Positions 36,628 to 51,200 of a stretch of DNA of 64,000 bases are shown one piece after another. This DNA is from Hydractinia symbiolongicarpus. Taxonomy: Eukaryota > Cnidaria > Hydrozoa > Anthoathecata > Hydractiniidae. The position numbers were made by a program, and so were the translations under genes. The notes beneath the pieces are model-generated. The model was not told where the DNA came from and ran no database searches. It saw nothing but the letters and a program-made list of their open reading frames with translations. The DNA lies in contig NC_079883.1 of assembly GCF_029227915.1 (NCBI RefSeq), positions 23,250,001-23,314,000 of the forward strand, read 5' to 3'. Positions within the stretch are counted from its first letter, which is position 1, and each line of letters starts with the position of its first letter.

Positions 36628-39007
36628 GGATCGAGGTTGGCAACAGTCGCACACATTTTGCTCAACAAAGCGACACAAAAGATGTTGTACAAAAAATGTA
36701 TCTCTACACAACAGTTGCACGACAAATCTGAATTCAATTGAAACCGAACCTTAGCAGTGGGAATGATGCTTCTATCCAAGCTCCTCCTAAGGGCTTCTGG
36801 TATATGGCTGACGCCAGCACGTATATTCAAAAGCAAAAATAAAGGCTTGGGGGAGAAGTGCAGTGTTTCTTTTCTACTCAGAAATGTGCATAGGTTCGGT
36901 TGTCCGTAGCATTTGGTCCCTCTAATTAAATTTACCATAATGGCGAGTGAGTAGCGTAAAGAAAAGACCGTTCTTATTTATTCTAATGTTTCTAAAAAAT
37001 ATCTTTTTTCGTCCATGTTTATTATTTATGTTATGCTTTAAGAAGTTAAATCTTCTGCACTCCTGGTTCTACAAATGTCTATTTTTGGCAGTCACTGCCA
37101 AAAATGTAGCTAGCCAGCTAGCTACTAGTATTTATAAACAAGAAGAGAGCGAGCTCAGGGTACTTCTTGGATGAAATACACCTTTTCACAGTTAAGTAAA
37201 AACAATACATTCTTATTTTATTCAACTCAAAACCACTGCTTCGTGGTATTAGGCCACTGTCGAAAATATTTAGTTAGCGTCATTTCTAATTAAAAAGTAA
37301 GTCGGTTGGTCGGTCAGATAAAAATTTTTCCTGAAAAATTACAAGAATACTATATTTCGCAGCCATATTTTGTTATTCCTTTTAAATGTATGCCAGCTGT
37401 ATTTTTAGCCTCTGTTTTAAGTTCGATTTTTGTCAGTCATCGTTGTTTCCATGATTTTCACTTGTTTTGCCGTATAAATGCGAAAAAAATGCAGGAAAAT
37501 ATATATAGCACTGAGTAGCGCAGCGCAGTTCTCTATCGAAATAACATTCTGACAAAACAACCGTAATTCGAAGGACCGCTGAAAAGGTAAATGGTGGATT
37601 TTGTTGCGTGTCGAAGATTATTTGTGGATTGTTTGGTTTATTATTTACAAATTAACCGACTCCCTGACTCGACTTTCACCTTTCAAAGTGAGTTGGTTGG
37701 GTGACGCTAATCAATTATATTTTTGAGGGTGGCCTTACTAATACATAACATAATAACGTGTATTCCTGTTTTTCAGCTGATAACTTTTGAACTTGCCTGA
37801 ATTATCCCTAAACTAGTCCGACTCATTTCCGATAAACAACATTAGGAATAAGAAAACTTAACCACATTTACAACACAATGACTTCAAGTTTAAACCAGTA
37901 TACTACCATAGTTGTTTGAGATCCCTTGGTTGTGGTATTTACAGATTAATGGTTAAAGGAAAAATGCCTAGATAACATTATCACGGTTTCCCTGATTTGC
38001 AGGTTAAACCTATACATGTATCTAGAAAACTTCAACAATTTGTAAAAAAAATATTACTATGCTTAACGTTTTGGGTCCCAATGCAAAAAATGCGGAGCCA
38101 GTATGACAAGCATAACAATATCAGAATAAAAGTTTTGTGAGATGTGAGTCCTCTGGGAACCAGGCTCAGTGTTTCAACCCACTCATTTTAAACAGCTGAC
38201 TCCCATTCTTGCATGCTACTCCTTGTTAAGAATTATGTTTTCCTGTTTGTTAAACATTTTACAGCAAAAATTAAAAAAAATCTTGTAAAAAGTTTACTTG
38301 AAACCATCCAGTTTCCATTCATTTCACTGTTTGGTTATACACATTTCTGTTGGTAATTGTGGATACTAAAATCTACTAACACATACTAAAATGTTAACCC
38401 ACCTGTTTTATAAAAACATATGAAAGTATGAGTATTGTCACAACACCCTGAAAAGAAGCATGTTGACAGGTATCTAACTTTCTTTGTAGTAAGTAAGTAT
38501 ATAAATCTGCCCATAAGGAAAGGGATTGACATCAGGGATGGAATTTTTTATAAGGGTTTTCAAGAAATTATGAACACTGAAATGTAGGTAAGATGTACAG
38601 ATCGCAGACAGTTTAATTTAGTGATAAAATCAATTAAAAATTTAATAAAAATACCATAACTAAATTACTTTAGCCATAAGCTGTTCATGGATCTTAGTAA
38701 CAATAATTTGGAAAATAAAAACTATAAGCTCTTGAGAAAAATGAATGACATAACCCACATCTTTTTTACATGCACAGTTGACTTCCTTTTTGACACCACA
38801 TGAGGAATTTTTGTGCTTGTTTAGGAGGTTTTGTTGATAATTTTCTACCATTAGCTGACTTGCCCAAAATGTTGCATATTATTGAGTTCTTGAGTTTTTC
38901 TAAATTTCTAATTTTTGTTATGTACAAACAGCTCTTTGGTGACAAATCACAAGTCATTTTTTTCCCCTTACAACCTGCGAATATTACTCATACTGTCTTG
39001 TTTTAGA
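36628..39007. other. Flank between Polinton and EMC10
   Basis: AT-rich sequence with a short palindrome of TAGC units near 37107-37125 and no convincing exon. Low-level similarity to the left Polinton end just outside 36627 suggests the terminal repeat may extend up to about 50-60 bases further. Confidence 0.5.
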
Positions 39008-41319
<2,312 letters not shown>

Positions 41320-41829
41320 ATGCAGCACGGAACTTATTTTTTTACTATTCCGAATTAGTGTTATCTTGGTTATAGTTTGGAAGTGCAGCTGGAAGAAGGA
41401 TCAGGCAAATTTTCAGGACACTTGCCCTTTCAAAAGATGTACCTCATGGTTGAAAACAGCGTTGAACAACAAGGATTTTTTTTGTATAAAATAGTTTGTA
41501 TTACTATTTTGAAACAAAATTTGTTGTTTATAAGACCTTTCTTTACTCTCTCATATTCGCCCGGTCCAACCACTGAATGGATAAACTATCTTTAAGCTGT
41601 TTTTCACAGGGAAGAGTTTTGTGGGTCATTTTCGTAAACAGGATACTTTAGTGATTTTTATTATTTCTAGTTTTAGTGTATAGCAATTAAGTTTATAAGT
41701 AGACGAAGACGAACGTGTTGATGACAATTCTTTTCAATGCATATAATATTATTCTGACAGCATTTGTCACTTAAAATTCAAGATGGCAGAACCTCACTGT
41801 CAGAGTGTGATATATTTTGAACATTACAG

Positions 41830-42702
41830 CAGGAAGAAACAGGTGGCAAGGTGTTCAAACGGATGATTCTTCTGTATGAAATCTTCTTTGCGGTGTTCTT
41901 TAAAAAAATATTAACATCTCGAATACGTCCCAAGCATGAATACCAGGTAATCGGTACATGAAAGTTTACACTTCTCCGTTTTAGTTTTCGTGTTGCCGGC
42001 TAATGCTTCAGGTGTTTAATCTGTTCAGGAATAATTGTCTGCGTTAATAGAACTACAACGGGGGAGGGTGACAGTTCGGTATAATCAATGCCAAGTAAAC
42101 ATGAAAGGTTTTTTAAAAGAAGGTTTTGGCGCACTACAAACATATCTTGATTTTGCGTAAGTTTTGTTGTTGTTGTTTTTTTCTTCCAAATTTTTACATA
42201 AACAAAAACTCCAGAAAAAAATCTTGTAAGGCATATTTTTTACCTTTAAAAAATATTTTAGCGCAGAGAAAGTTTGTGAGGTTAGCGAATAATTGTCAAA
42301 ACAAAGCCTAACAATATTTAAACATTAATATAATATTGAAATGAAAATGCCAAATGAAAAAAAAAAAATTCTCCATTTTCTGTTAAAAGTCCAAAACGAC
42401 TTTTGAGTGCTATAGATAAATTCCAGCGTAACGTTATATATTTACTTTTCATCGGTAAGCTCTTTCACTTTGGCATTTGCGTAGCAGGAAAAAATATAGG
42501 ATTTGGTGAAGATAGGTCTTTACCTTTACTCACGGAAACATCGTTTGAGGTTTTAAACTATTATCGACTGTAGATTGAAGGCTTAAGTCCTAGGAATGCC
42601 TTCATGTAAAGAAATTGACTAATAATTACTTTGGTTTTTCCTGCCACGCAGACGCCAGAGCCGAAAGAGCTGTTACCACTGTATGTAACCAACAAAATTT
42701 AG
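41830..42702 (+). CDS. Candidate exons of a small membrane protein (weak)
   Basis: A segment after a CAG acceptor, 41830-41946, is open and hydrophobic in its centre (MILLYEIFFAVFF) and ends CAG|GTAATC. A second segment, 42652-42702, follows a pyrimidine-rich CAG acceptor, begins TPEPKELLPL and stops at TAG 42700-42702. The two join in frame. No ATG exon could be placed, and an ATG at 41784 is in a different frame. These could be the 3' end of a small gene, alternative exons of EMC10, or chance. Confidence 0.25.
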
Positions 42703-43057
42703 TTATGCTTTCCAAAAAATATTCGATAATGAATGAACACAATATGTATTTCATTTTAAAGCTTCACTGATATAAATATAATATTAAGGTTACTGTAAAG
42801 GAAAAAACTCACTTAATGAGTAGTCTCAGAAAAACCCTTATAATTTATCAATACTTTTATATTTTTTTAATTTTTTTGTTTGTTTCTGAATGCTTAATGA
42901 AAGATATTTTTGATGGTGTTATTTTCGTGAGATGTTAATTTTCCAAATAGAAAATATAATGAATTAAACACACACCATTTTTTTTTTTCACCGTACGTTT
43001 TAAAATGGCTTCTTTTTCCGAACGCGTGGTCGCAGACTTCTCGTTTTTGCACCATTA

Positions 43058-43243
43058 TGTTCAGCATAAATTAAATTCAAAAAGGTTCCCGGTTTTTTTT
43101 TCTAACAACGTCGTTATGAAATTATTTCTAATTATATATAATTATCAAAAAAATGCATATTTTTTTCTTTCTGTTGTCATAATTCGCTAATCAGTAATTT
43201 ATACAAAAAAATCCGGGAACCTTTTGTGCATAATTTATTCAGC
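43058..43243. mobile_element. Palindromic element (imperfect inverted repeat)
   Basis: A segment with CAGCATAAATT and AAAAAGGTTCCCGG (about 43062-43093) is matched in inverted orientation by CCGGGAACCTTTTG and ATAATTTATTCAGC (about 43213-43243). The arms are about 30 bases around a 120-base AT-rich centre. Likely a short non-autonomous element. Confidence 0.5.
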
Positions 43244-44200
43244 TTTCCATTACTGAAAATTTCAATGAGCCAATAGGAAGCTTTCGGAAAAAGAGACCAC
43301 AAACGTAAAGGCATGTATGCGAAAATTTACTAACGAGATATTTGTTTTTAAAGATTTTCGTAGGTGTTATGAAAATGTGTAAACTGAGTATGCAGAAAGT
43401 TGATGGAAGTGTGAACTTTTTCTTTATGCTGAATATGCGTGCACGCGTTCAGAATTATTAACAGACAGAAGTCAGGGTTACAAGCTCATATGCATACTCC
43501 TTAACTTTGATTTTTTTAATGATTTTTTATGAAGGTAAACTATTTCTAAAAAAATATTATTGTGCATATATTTATACGGTACTTTCATATCATGCATAAT
43601 GTTTACAAAAAATATGCTCAACTCATTTTGCACATATTTTCTCAAAGGTGTGAAGGATATAACACCTCTGAAAAGGCTTTTTCCAGAAAAAAGGGATGTT
43701 CCAAATATTTTCATGAAATATAAAAATGTCATTCGAAAGAGAATTTTGTTTTCTATATGTCATGAATTTTTTGCAAAAAACCTAAAAAAAAATTTGTTTC
43801 CTTTACAGTAACCTTAAGAAAACTGAAATCTTTTTTCATCATTTGCTAAATTTCACGTATAAAATCCTAGTTCCTACCAAATGAAATTATCTCCTTTCTC
43901 TCGTTGTTTGTGTAACCAATGGATTCTCACTATTCTGAACGCCTGGTTTCATAGTTTACAGATCTTAAAATCCATTTAGAATTTTCATATTTTTATAAAT
44001 AATAGTGTATAGGCGCCCGGGGCGCTCGTTTAATTATATTTACCAAGGCGAGCAATACGTACAATTGCTTGTACTGAAGTTATTTCTTGTGTCGTCATTA
44101 TGCGTAGTTGGTCGTGCTGAAAATTATATTGTCGGTCTCGGTAAGTAGAAATACGAAGTCGTCGCCTAAATTTTATCAAATATGGAAAATATAAAATTAC

Positions 44201-44228
44201 TAGTCGTTAACCCGTGGAAAACTCCACG
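44201..44228 (+). repeat. Fragment of the hairpin-bearing repeat
   Basis: ACTAGTCGTTAACCCGTGG followed by AAAACTCCACGG matches the left end of the family seen in the tubulin intron. The remainder of the unit is missing. Confidence 0.7.
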
Positions 44229-44876
44229 GATTGCAAATATTGCCAGTCCTCATTTCCCCTCAATAAGACAAAAAAAAAACTACGGTGCCCAAATCTGGAC
44301 AGGGTGGTTGTAATTACAGTGCTGATCTGTGAAAAAAATTCACATCGTTGGGACCAAAACTCCGAGTTTAAAGGAAGACTTTTGCGACGAATCCGAAGTG
44401 ACACGGGTTGTTTTTTCCTTCTGCCGCCTCTACATTTAATGTAATCTCTTCGTCTAATGAGAGCAATTAGCAAGGATTAGATCCTTGTAGAGTTATTCTA
44501 ATTATGTGAATAAAAGATTAATAAAGAGTGATTTGTTTTTACATTTTTTATCAGCGAAATGTTTGAATGAATGCGTCATATGTTACCACTGTGAATGCTT
44601 TTCATGGCGTTCTTGAAAAAAAATTTCGAAATATTAACCAATTACATCGCTACAAAAGTAACAATCCAGTGGATGTATTTTCACTTGTGAACGGCGCGAA
44701 AACAAGAGAAAATCAATAGCAAAACTGTTTTTGTTTCATTTTTTTTTTAAGTACTCTAGCTAGTTTTTTTTAGTGAGAATGGCGATTTACAAAAATGATT
44801 AACAATTAATGTAAAATTAAAGCCTGTTAATTTCCTTATTCACGATATAAGATCACAGGCGCATCGGTTATACTTT

Positions 44877-44953
44877 ACCCTCGTCCCCAGAGTTTTTTGC
44901 CTTTTTGATATGATTTCTTATATTAAAAGTCAAAAATCCCTGGGGACGAGGGC
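44877..44953. mobile_element. Small palindromic MITE, CTCGTTCCCAGG family, copy 2
   Basis: ACCCTCGTCCCCAGAG (44877-44892) and CCCTGGGGACGAGGGC (about 44938-44953) are inverted copies, and the similarity continues inward over a TTTTTG segment. This is the most symmetric copy in the window. Confidence 0.7.
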
Positions 44954-45355
44954 GGTTACACTGATTATGTATGAAAACAGTTTTAAGAAAGAAAAAATTA
45001 AATGCGGTAAAAAGCTGTCTTGTATCAAGTGTTTTTTAATAAAACAAAACAAATATGGAGGCGAAAATTAGCAGAAAAAACAAATGACGCAAATCGATCT
45101 GACTTTTCATGTTTATAAAATGTACATTCACAGTTTCGTTTATTTTCTTTTGTTTATCCTTATTACGTCATTTTTGTTATGTGTTCCGTTGACTGTTTAT
45201 TTATTTAATATCTTTTTGCTTTTCCCACTTTTTCTTGTTTTTTACAAAATAATGACGATATTATTAAATGACGTCATGCGGAGGTACAGTATCGCACCCA
45301 CATTAAAAAAATAAATATCAAAATTCGTTAAGTTTTAACACTTACCTTTTAACTC

Positions 45356-45455
45356 CAACCTCGTTTCCAGGAGATTTTACCTTTTTGAATAATTTAATAG
45401 TAGCGTTGGCCGCCTTGTCATAACGAGTTAGTCCACAATCCCTGGGAACGAGTTT
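45356..45455. mobile_element. Small palindromic MITE, CTCGTTCCCAGG family, copy 3
   Basis: AACCTCGTTTCCAGGAGATT on the left and AATCCCTGGGAACGAGTTTG on the right form the ends, 100 bases apart. The left inner part (ACCTTTTTGA) resembles copy 2. Confidence 0.65.
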
Positions 45456-47589
45456 GCTTGGGACTTATATTTTGTTTTTGCAACTAAGCTGCGGTAGCTT
45501 AATACTTTTAGATAATAGCTTGATGGTCGCTTTAATTGCATTAATAATCTTACTTTGATAAAAATGAGCTCTTCCTCGTTGATAACACTGTATAAAAGAT
45601 TACAGTAGATAGGCACATATTCAGAAATAATTGATACCAATGGGCGTTAAGGGCTAAAATTAAATAACTTCAAAGTGCGGAAGTTTTATAATAATGGCAA
45701 AAGCCTGAAATGACATGTTATATTTATGGGCGTAAATAGTACATTTATGAGCGTAGCGTATATACCTAAAAAAATTTAAGGCATGCGGAAATTTGCAATG
45801 TTATTCAAAAATTATTAAAAAAATCAAATCAGTTTTAGGGGGGTCATTTGGTTAACCGTTTTAAGTTTATTAGTGCATGCCCTTTTATTTTAACCTATAA
45901 TCACACATAATTTTTATAAAAAGTAAATAAAATAATTTTGAAGATCAAAGTACGAAGTTGGTATGACGTATTAGCTTGTATGTAAAGAGCAACCATAAAC
46001 ATCTTGTCACAAATTGTTGTTCAAGCTGGACAAATCTTTTAAATCTCTTTGTTTATTTGATTGCGACGAACTGTAGGTTTTCTTCTAAATAAAACTCTGC
46101 GAGGGAGAGTGATGTTATTGAAACGTTTTAGCAGATTGTGTGGACTACTTATAAATTTATCGCGCTAACTTGCAGTCCGTCTTTTTTCTTTGAAGAGCAA
46201 TTAACTGAACCACGTGCAAAAACAAGTGAGTTTTTTTGTCTTGTTGTGTTGTTGTTGTGTTTTTTTCTTGTGACCTTCGAAGATCCGCTTTAGTTAACTC
46301 AATATTCCAGGAACATAATAAACAAGACTAAAACAAGTCAGTCTTAATGTGTTTTCGTTCAAGGGAAATTCGTTTACTTGGTAGCTATACGAAAAGCATC
46401 AGTTCTTTCACACGAATCGATGTATTGTTTGGGAGAGTGGACAATTCCTCGTTTCTCATCACCATGATTTTTTTCCAATTTATTTTTAAAGTGAAACAAA
46501 TAAAAAACGTAAATAAACTTTTTTGTCTAATTTTTTGAAAGTAATATAAATCTTTTAGCATGTTTTTCTTTGAAAAAGATTTGTGTAATATCGAAAAACA
46601 TAAGCACCAATTAACGAGGTTTGAATTTCAAAATTGTAGCCACATTTTAATAACTCAAAAATATTCGTCAGACATAAAAACAAAGTAAGAACTGTGTGAA
46701 TTATAATGTAAATTATATGTATTAAGCTCAAGTAAGACTTATCCCAGACGTAACGCAACACAGGCGGAAAGGTTGGAAATGCCACATCTTTCTGTCATTT
46801 AAAGTCAGTAACAATAAATAAACATTAATTTTTTCTTTTATAAAAATCATTTTGTTATAATTTATGTCACTGATTGAATAATTTTTAAATGCAAAATTAA
46901 AATTCTAAAACTCATAAAGTACACATTTCCGAATTACATGTTTTTTAAAATTTTAGAATTTTGACTTTAAGATCGTATTCAACATCTTTGAATTGGTGTG
47001 TGTATAAATTTTCAACTTAATCCGACGTGTGAAAATGCTGTTTTGGTGGTATTTTGTTACGGTCAAAATCTTAATTTTCTGCTTGTACTAATAAGCCTCG
47101 GTTTCAAGCAGAGTTAAATTAAGACAAAATTAATTGTTTGTTGTATGAATCTAAAGATTTTATATTCTATTAAATTTCAGGTAAGGATTTCAGAAATCAC
47201 GTTTATTTTGTTTGAAAAAGTTTAGAAATAGCAGCGGTACGAAGAAACTTATTTGGGAAAGGTGTATTATTCTGGATTCTAAATGGAATCAAAGAAAAAA
47301 GCATAAAATCAAAAATAAATATATAAAATAATTTATTTCTTATCCTCACAGCACAATGTCCCTCAGTTGATTCCTAAAAGGTTAGAAAACAAGTTTGTTT
47401 ATAACACACTGAATACTACCACCCACATAACAAAGCCAAAAAAAGAAGTTTCGAAACCGGAGACAGTTTTTTTTCATTTTTTTTTATTTTACACTAATCC
47501 TAGTTGTCAGCCTGTCCTACATATTTCGGTCACCATTATCTTGTGTATCTGTAGCACGAAGTAGCCATTTGGCGGCCATTTTGAACACA
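45456..47589. other. AT-rich intergenic sequence
   Basis: No supported exon, RNA gene or defined repeat. T-rich and A-rich tracts are frequent. Short open frames here have no coding character. Confidence 0.5.
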
Positions 47590-47599
47590 CAGACAAAAT

Positions 47600-48250
47600 G
47601 CAGTTTGAATTAATCTATATCATAATGCCCATATACGTCTGTTTGTCTGTCTGTCACGCAAAATGGTAGCTTAGCTGCGCAATAGCGAGAAGCACGCAAT
47701 GTGGTATAAAAAGGGCGGGCGAACCCGTGGATTTTCCACGGGCTGACGACTATATATACAGATAGTCCGTGGCCCGTGAAAAATCGACGGGTTTGCCTGT
47801 TCTTTTTAAACCCCATAGCGTGACAGACGGACAGACGTATACGGGTATTATAATATAGAAGTTGTTAATCCGTGGAAAAATCCACGGGGTCGCCCGTCCT
47901 TTATATATAACATTTCGTGGTTCCGTAACAGGACGCGTCTTTCGCGGACAGACAGACAGACGGAATACGGGTATTATAATTTAGACTAGTCGTTGCCCGT
48001 GGAAAAATCCACGCGTTCGCCTGTCCTTTATATTTACTTGTCGCGACAAAGTGGATAAAAATATATCGCAATTGATATTCGTGTTTCCGTAACATCGTTT
48101 TTTAACTCAGCAGAGGGTCCGCGCAGAGACAGACAGACGGAATACGGCTATTATAATTTACGGGATCACCTGTCCTTTATATATCGTATTTCGTGTTTCC
48201 GCAACAGAACGCGGCTTTCGGGGACACGTAGACGGCTATTATTAAAGAGA
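47600..48250. repeat. Array of hairpin-bearing repeats upstream of the TRIM-like gene
   Basis: One inverted copy (about 47620-47755) is followed by four forward copies or fragments (about 47762-47865, 47866-47990, 47991-48150 and 48155-48250). They carry the CGTGGAAAAATCCACG hairpin or remnants of it, a TCGCCCGTCCTTTATAT-like stretch and GACAGACAGACGGAATACGG ends. Interiors differ, including variants with GTGTTTCCGTAACA. The array ends within 70 bases of the TRIM-like start codon. Confidence 0.85.
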
Positions 48251-48321
48251 TAGAGACCACAATGCAACATAAAAAATCTATATATCTAAATATAAGATGC
48301 AAATACTTGCTTTTAGTGAAT

Positions 48322-50490
48322 ATGGAACCACTGCACACATCGTCTTCGGTGCCGTCAATTTCGTTAACGTCACAAATGACCATCGAAAACGAAGAAGACG
48401 TTGAAGATATATACTCGAGAGGAAGAAGTGACAGTTTTTTAGAAAAAATGAAGCAAAGCGTACCCTCACCGGCAAGAATACCGTCGCCGAAAACACATCG
48501 GAAGAATCACGGAAGCCGAAGCGAAAACGGCAATCATCACCAACGTCATTATCGTTCTCCGTCGTCGCCAATATTAAAAAGACGTCAGCAACGGGTAGTG
48601 GACGATAGCGAGGGAATATATTTATCTGTTGAAAGTATCGGTGGACGCCCTCGAAGTAGCAGTGATACGGATGTACGAAAGCATAAAAAACATCACATGC
48701 GGAGAGCACGAAGCAACTCTAACATCAGTAACAAAAAACAATCATACGTACATGGCGATGAAGGGATATCACCTTTAGCTTCACCGCTTACATCGCCTTG
48801 CGCTTCTCCACATGTATCTCCCAGTGGTTCTCCTACGCTAACAAGACCTGCGAGTAAAGTACCAGCGTCGGAGATACCTGATGATACACTCACCCGTAGG
48901 AGTTTTGACGTTAAGGGTAACATCAAAAATGGCGAAAAAGAATGGACGAAGGAGAGTGCTTTAAATATGATTGAAGCGTTATCTGCGCAATGCGATAGCA
49001 ACATTGTTGATGTAGAATCGCAAATTAATATCACGTTTTTACAACTCGCCACTGCTCTTGACAATCGAAGGAAAGAACTTCTAGAAAAGGCTCGAACGCT
49101 TTACGACCAGAAGAAACAAACGTTAAAGAAATCCCGAGAAAGGTGTCTGAGAAGTAGACGTTCTATTTCTCACCAAAGTTCTATTGATGAGAATGAAGTC
49201 AAAACAAACGGTTATCAGAACGGGACGTCGTCCAGCAAAAGGCGAAGTTCTGTTGACGATCAAGACGATATATTACAACATAATGGTATACTAGAACCAT
49301 GGAAATTGTCATCAGAGGTAGACATAAATGAAAAAAAAGAAGTAAGCTCCGAGCCAATAGCTAACAATGAAGGTGTCTTCTCGGAAGTTTTAGAAGAAGG
49401 AAATTTAACTTTCACATTCAACGAAGAAGTGTCAGAAATGTTTAACAACATTGGTGTAATCGGAAATGATTTATCTTCTCCCCAGTTCTCTTTTACAAAA
49501 GGTTTATGCAAAAGTTTTGCATTGGCTGGTGACGAGGTATACTTCGAAGTTCATACAAGAAATACTAAGGGGGAGGTGACGTTTAATAATCGCGACAAGT
49601 TACAAATTAACGCCGTCGACTGTGACGGAGAAAAAATTAACGTTGTTTTGAATACATTGGCAAAAAACAACAAGAAAGGAATTATTACCAATACGAGTCA
49701 AATATCACATGTCGCTCTTGCTCATCGATATTACGCGCCATTTTTTGTAGCAAACAAACCAGGTGTTTGCAAAATTGAAATTTCATTAAACGATGTTGAA
49801 ATTGAAACAAGTCCGATAAGATATACCATCTATCCTAAGATGAATCTGACATTCGATTTAAAAACACCCCAAGAAAAGAAGGAACAAGTTATTGCGCCAT
49901 TGTGTGGGTTTATTCCTCTCAATAACATCGACGATCGAAGACGGCGGTCGTTTATACGACGCGAAAGCAGTGAAGACGCTGATTGGCAGGATTCTCCGTG
50001 GGTGGTTCAAAAGGGTGATAAATCTACTTTACTGCAATCATCAAACGAAATGCCTTCATATATTTATGCGGCCACTGTTGTGACAGGTCTTTGCGCGTGG
50101 AAAATAAGAGTAAACTCAGCGTGTGCAAGTATTACACTCTCCATCGGAGTGGGCACACGAACCGGCATACCTGATATTGACGAGCATTTTTCCTGTTTTT
50201 TTTCTGTTGGTAATTCAGATTCGAATTCAAGCAAAAATGACGGCAAACCTAAAACGCCTGTGAGAAGGTCTTCGTCGTTTACGCGACTCTCTTTAACGTA
50301 TGCCGTCTTATTAAACACAGACGAAGGAGTGGTTCGTGTCGTGTCGGAAATGGATAACGAAGACAAAACTGTCAGTATTAATCGAGAAATCTTAGAGAAA
50401 TCGAACTTATTTCCCTTTTGTGCGATGGTTCATCATCACAAAAATTGTTTACTGCAAGTTTGTCCACGACCGCAGATAACTCTGCTGTGA
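48322..50490 (+). CDS. TRIM-like protein: coiled coil, filamin-type domain, SPRY-like end; no RING
   Basis: I start at Met 48322 because a splice acceptor (CTTGCTTTTAG) ends at 48316 and the longer upstream frame reads repeat-derived sequence. The protein has 722 residues in one exon. Residues 1-200 are Ser/Arg/Pro-rich and disordered, with many SP sites (a likely phosphorylated region). About 205-290 form a B-box-C-terminal-type coiled coil (CDSNIVDVESQINITFLQLA). About 395-520 resemble a filamin/Ig-type repeat (FALAGDEVYFEVHTRNTKGE), and the C-terminal 150 residues have an SPRY-like WKIRV core. TRIM45-like proteins share the coiled coil and filamin domain, but no RING or B-box is present here unless encoded upstream. 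An AATAAA lies at 50534-50539. Confidence 0.8.
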   Translation: MEPLHTSSSVPSISLTSQMTIENEEDVEDIYSRGRSDSFLEKMKQSVPSPARIPSPKTHRKNHGSRSENGNHHQRHYRSPSSPILKRRQQRVVDDSEGIYLSVESIGGRPRSSSDTDVRKHKKHHMRRARSNSNISNKKQSYVHGDEGISPLASPLTSPCASPHVSPSGSPTLTRPASKVPASEIPDDTLTRRSFDVKGNIKNGEKEWTKESALNMIEALSAQCDSNIVDVESQINITFLQLATALDNRRKELLEKARTLYDQKKQTLKKSRERCLRSRRSISHQSSIDENEVKTNGYQNGTSSSKRRSSVDDQDDILQHNGILEPWKLSSEVDINEKKEVSSEPIANNEGVFSEVLEEGNLTFTFNEEVSEMFNNIGVIGNDLSSPQFSFTKGLCKSFALAGDEVYFEVHTRNTKGEVTFNNRDKLQINAVDCDGEKINVVLNTLAKNNKKGIITNTSQISHVALAHRYYAPFFVANKPGVCKIEISLNDVEIETSPIRYTIYPKMNLTFDLKTPQEKKEQVIAPLCGFIPLNNIDDRRRRSFIRRESSEDADWQDSPWVVQKGDKSTLLQSSNEMPSYIYAATVVTGLCAWKIRVNSACASITLSIGVGTRTGIPDIDEHFSCFFSVGNSDSNSSKNDGKPKTPVRRSSSFTRLSLTYAVLLNTDEGVVRVVSEMDNEDKTVSINREILEKSNLFPFCAMVHHHKNCLLQVCPRPQITLL

Positions 50491-50892
50491 GAATTTAAAA
50501 TAATTTTTAAATGATTTTTTAGTAATATTATCCAATAAAATTTATACTGGGGAAGCTATAGTTAACTACTCTAGTCTGTTAATGATAAGTTACTTTTTTT
50601 CTATACAATACAATACCCCAGTGTGTTTTGTCTGTCACACAAATACGACGTTTTGGTTTTATTTTGTAAACAACCAATTAACTATTTTGACGTCACATCG
50701 ATACAAAAGATTGACGTCAATGCTAAAAAGATTACCACAGTTATTGTAATGCACCCAATGTGAATTACAAACAACAACTTGAAAACGCATAGAAAAAATT
50801 GCTATTTTCTTCGTCTTGGTAACTAACTGGATATTGGCCTAGTCTCTCCAGCCGAAGTCAATAACCTGTCTCAAAGGCTGATAACGTCGTCA

Positions 50893-51200
50893 CCGACTGG
50901 TGGCTTTATGGTAGAGCGTTTGTCTTCAGTGCAGGAAGTCGTAGGTACAAGCCAAGGCTAGGTCATGGCAGAGTCTATAAAAGTGTGAGTCGATCCTTTC
51001 TGTTAGCACTCAGCATAAGAATAGCATTGATATCTTTGGCGGTTGTCTAGTTGAGCAGTTGTTATGCTTGCACGACTTTCGTAGATCAAATGGGAGCTTT
51101 AAATGCACTAGGATCCCCTTCGCAGGACACTCATTAATGACAGTTCCATTAGGACCTGAAAATGCTATTCTTGGTGAATAATAGTATTAAATAAATCCTG
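50893..51200 (+). mobile_element. Candidate tRNA-derived SINE
   Basis: The segment 50898-50960 looks like a degraded tRNA head: an A-box-like TGGCTTTATGGTAGAGCG, then, about 40 bases on, a B-box-like GGTACAAGCC. A unique body follows and ends in a TTAAATAAAT-rich tail near 51190-51200. The spacing fits an internal RNA polymerase III promoter. The tRNA fold itself is not intact, so it is not annotated as a tRNA gene. Confidence 0.5.

Noticed and set aside
41784-41866. ATGGCAGAACC start upstream of the candidate exons
   Set aside because: Its frame stops after 27 codons and does not agree with the frame of the 41830 segment.
50898-50960. Functional tRNA gene
   Set aside because: Acceptor and T stems do not pair properly and the B box is degraded; a SINE head is the better reading.
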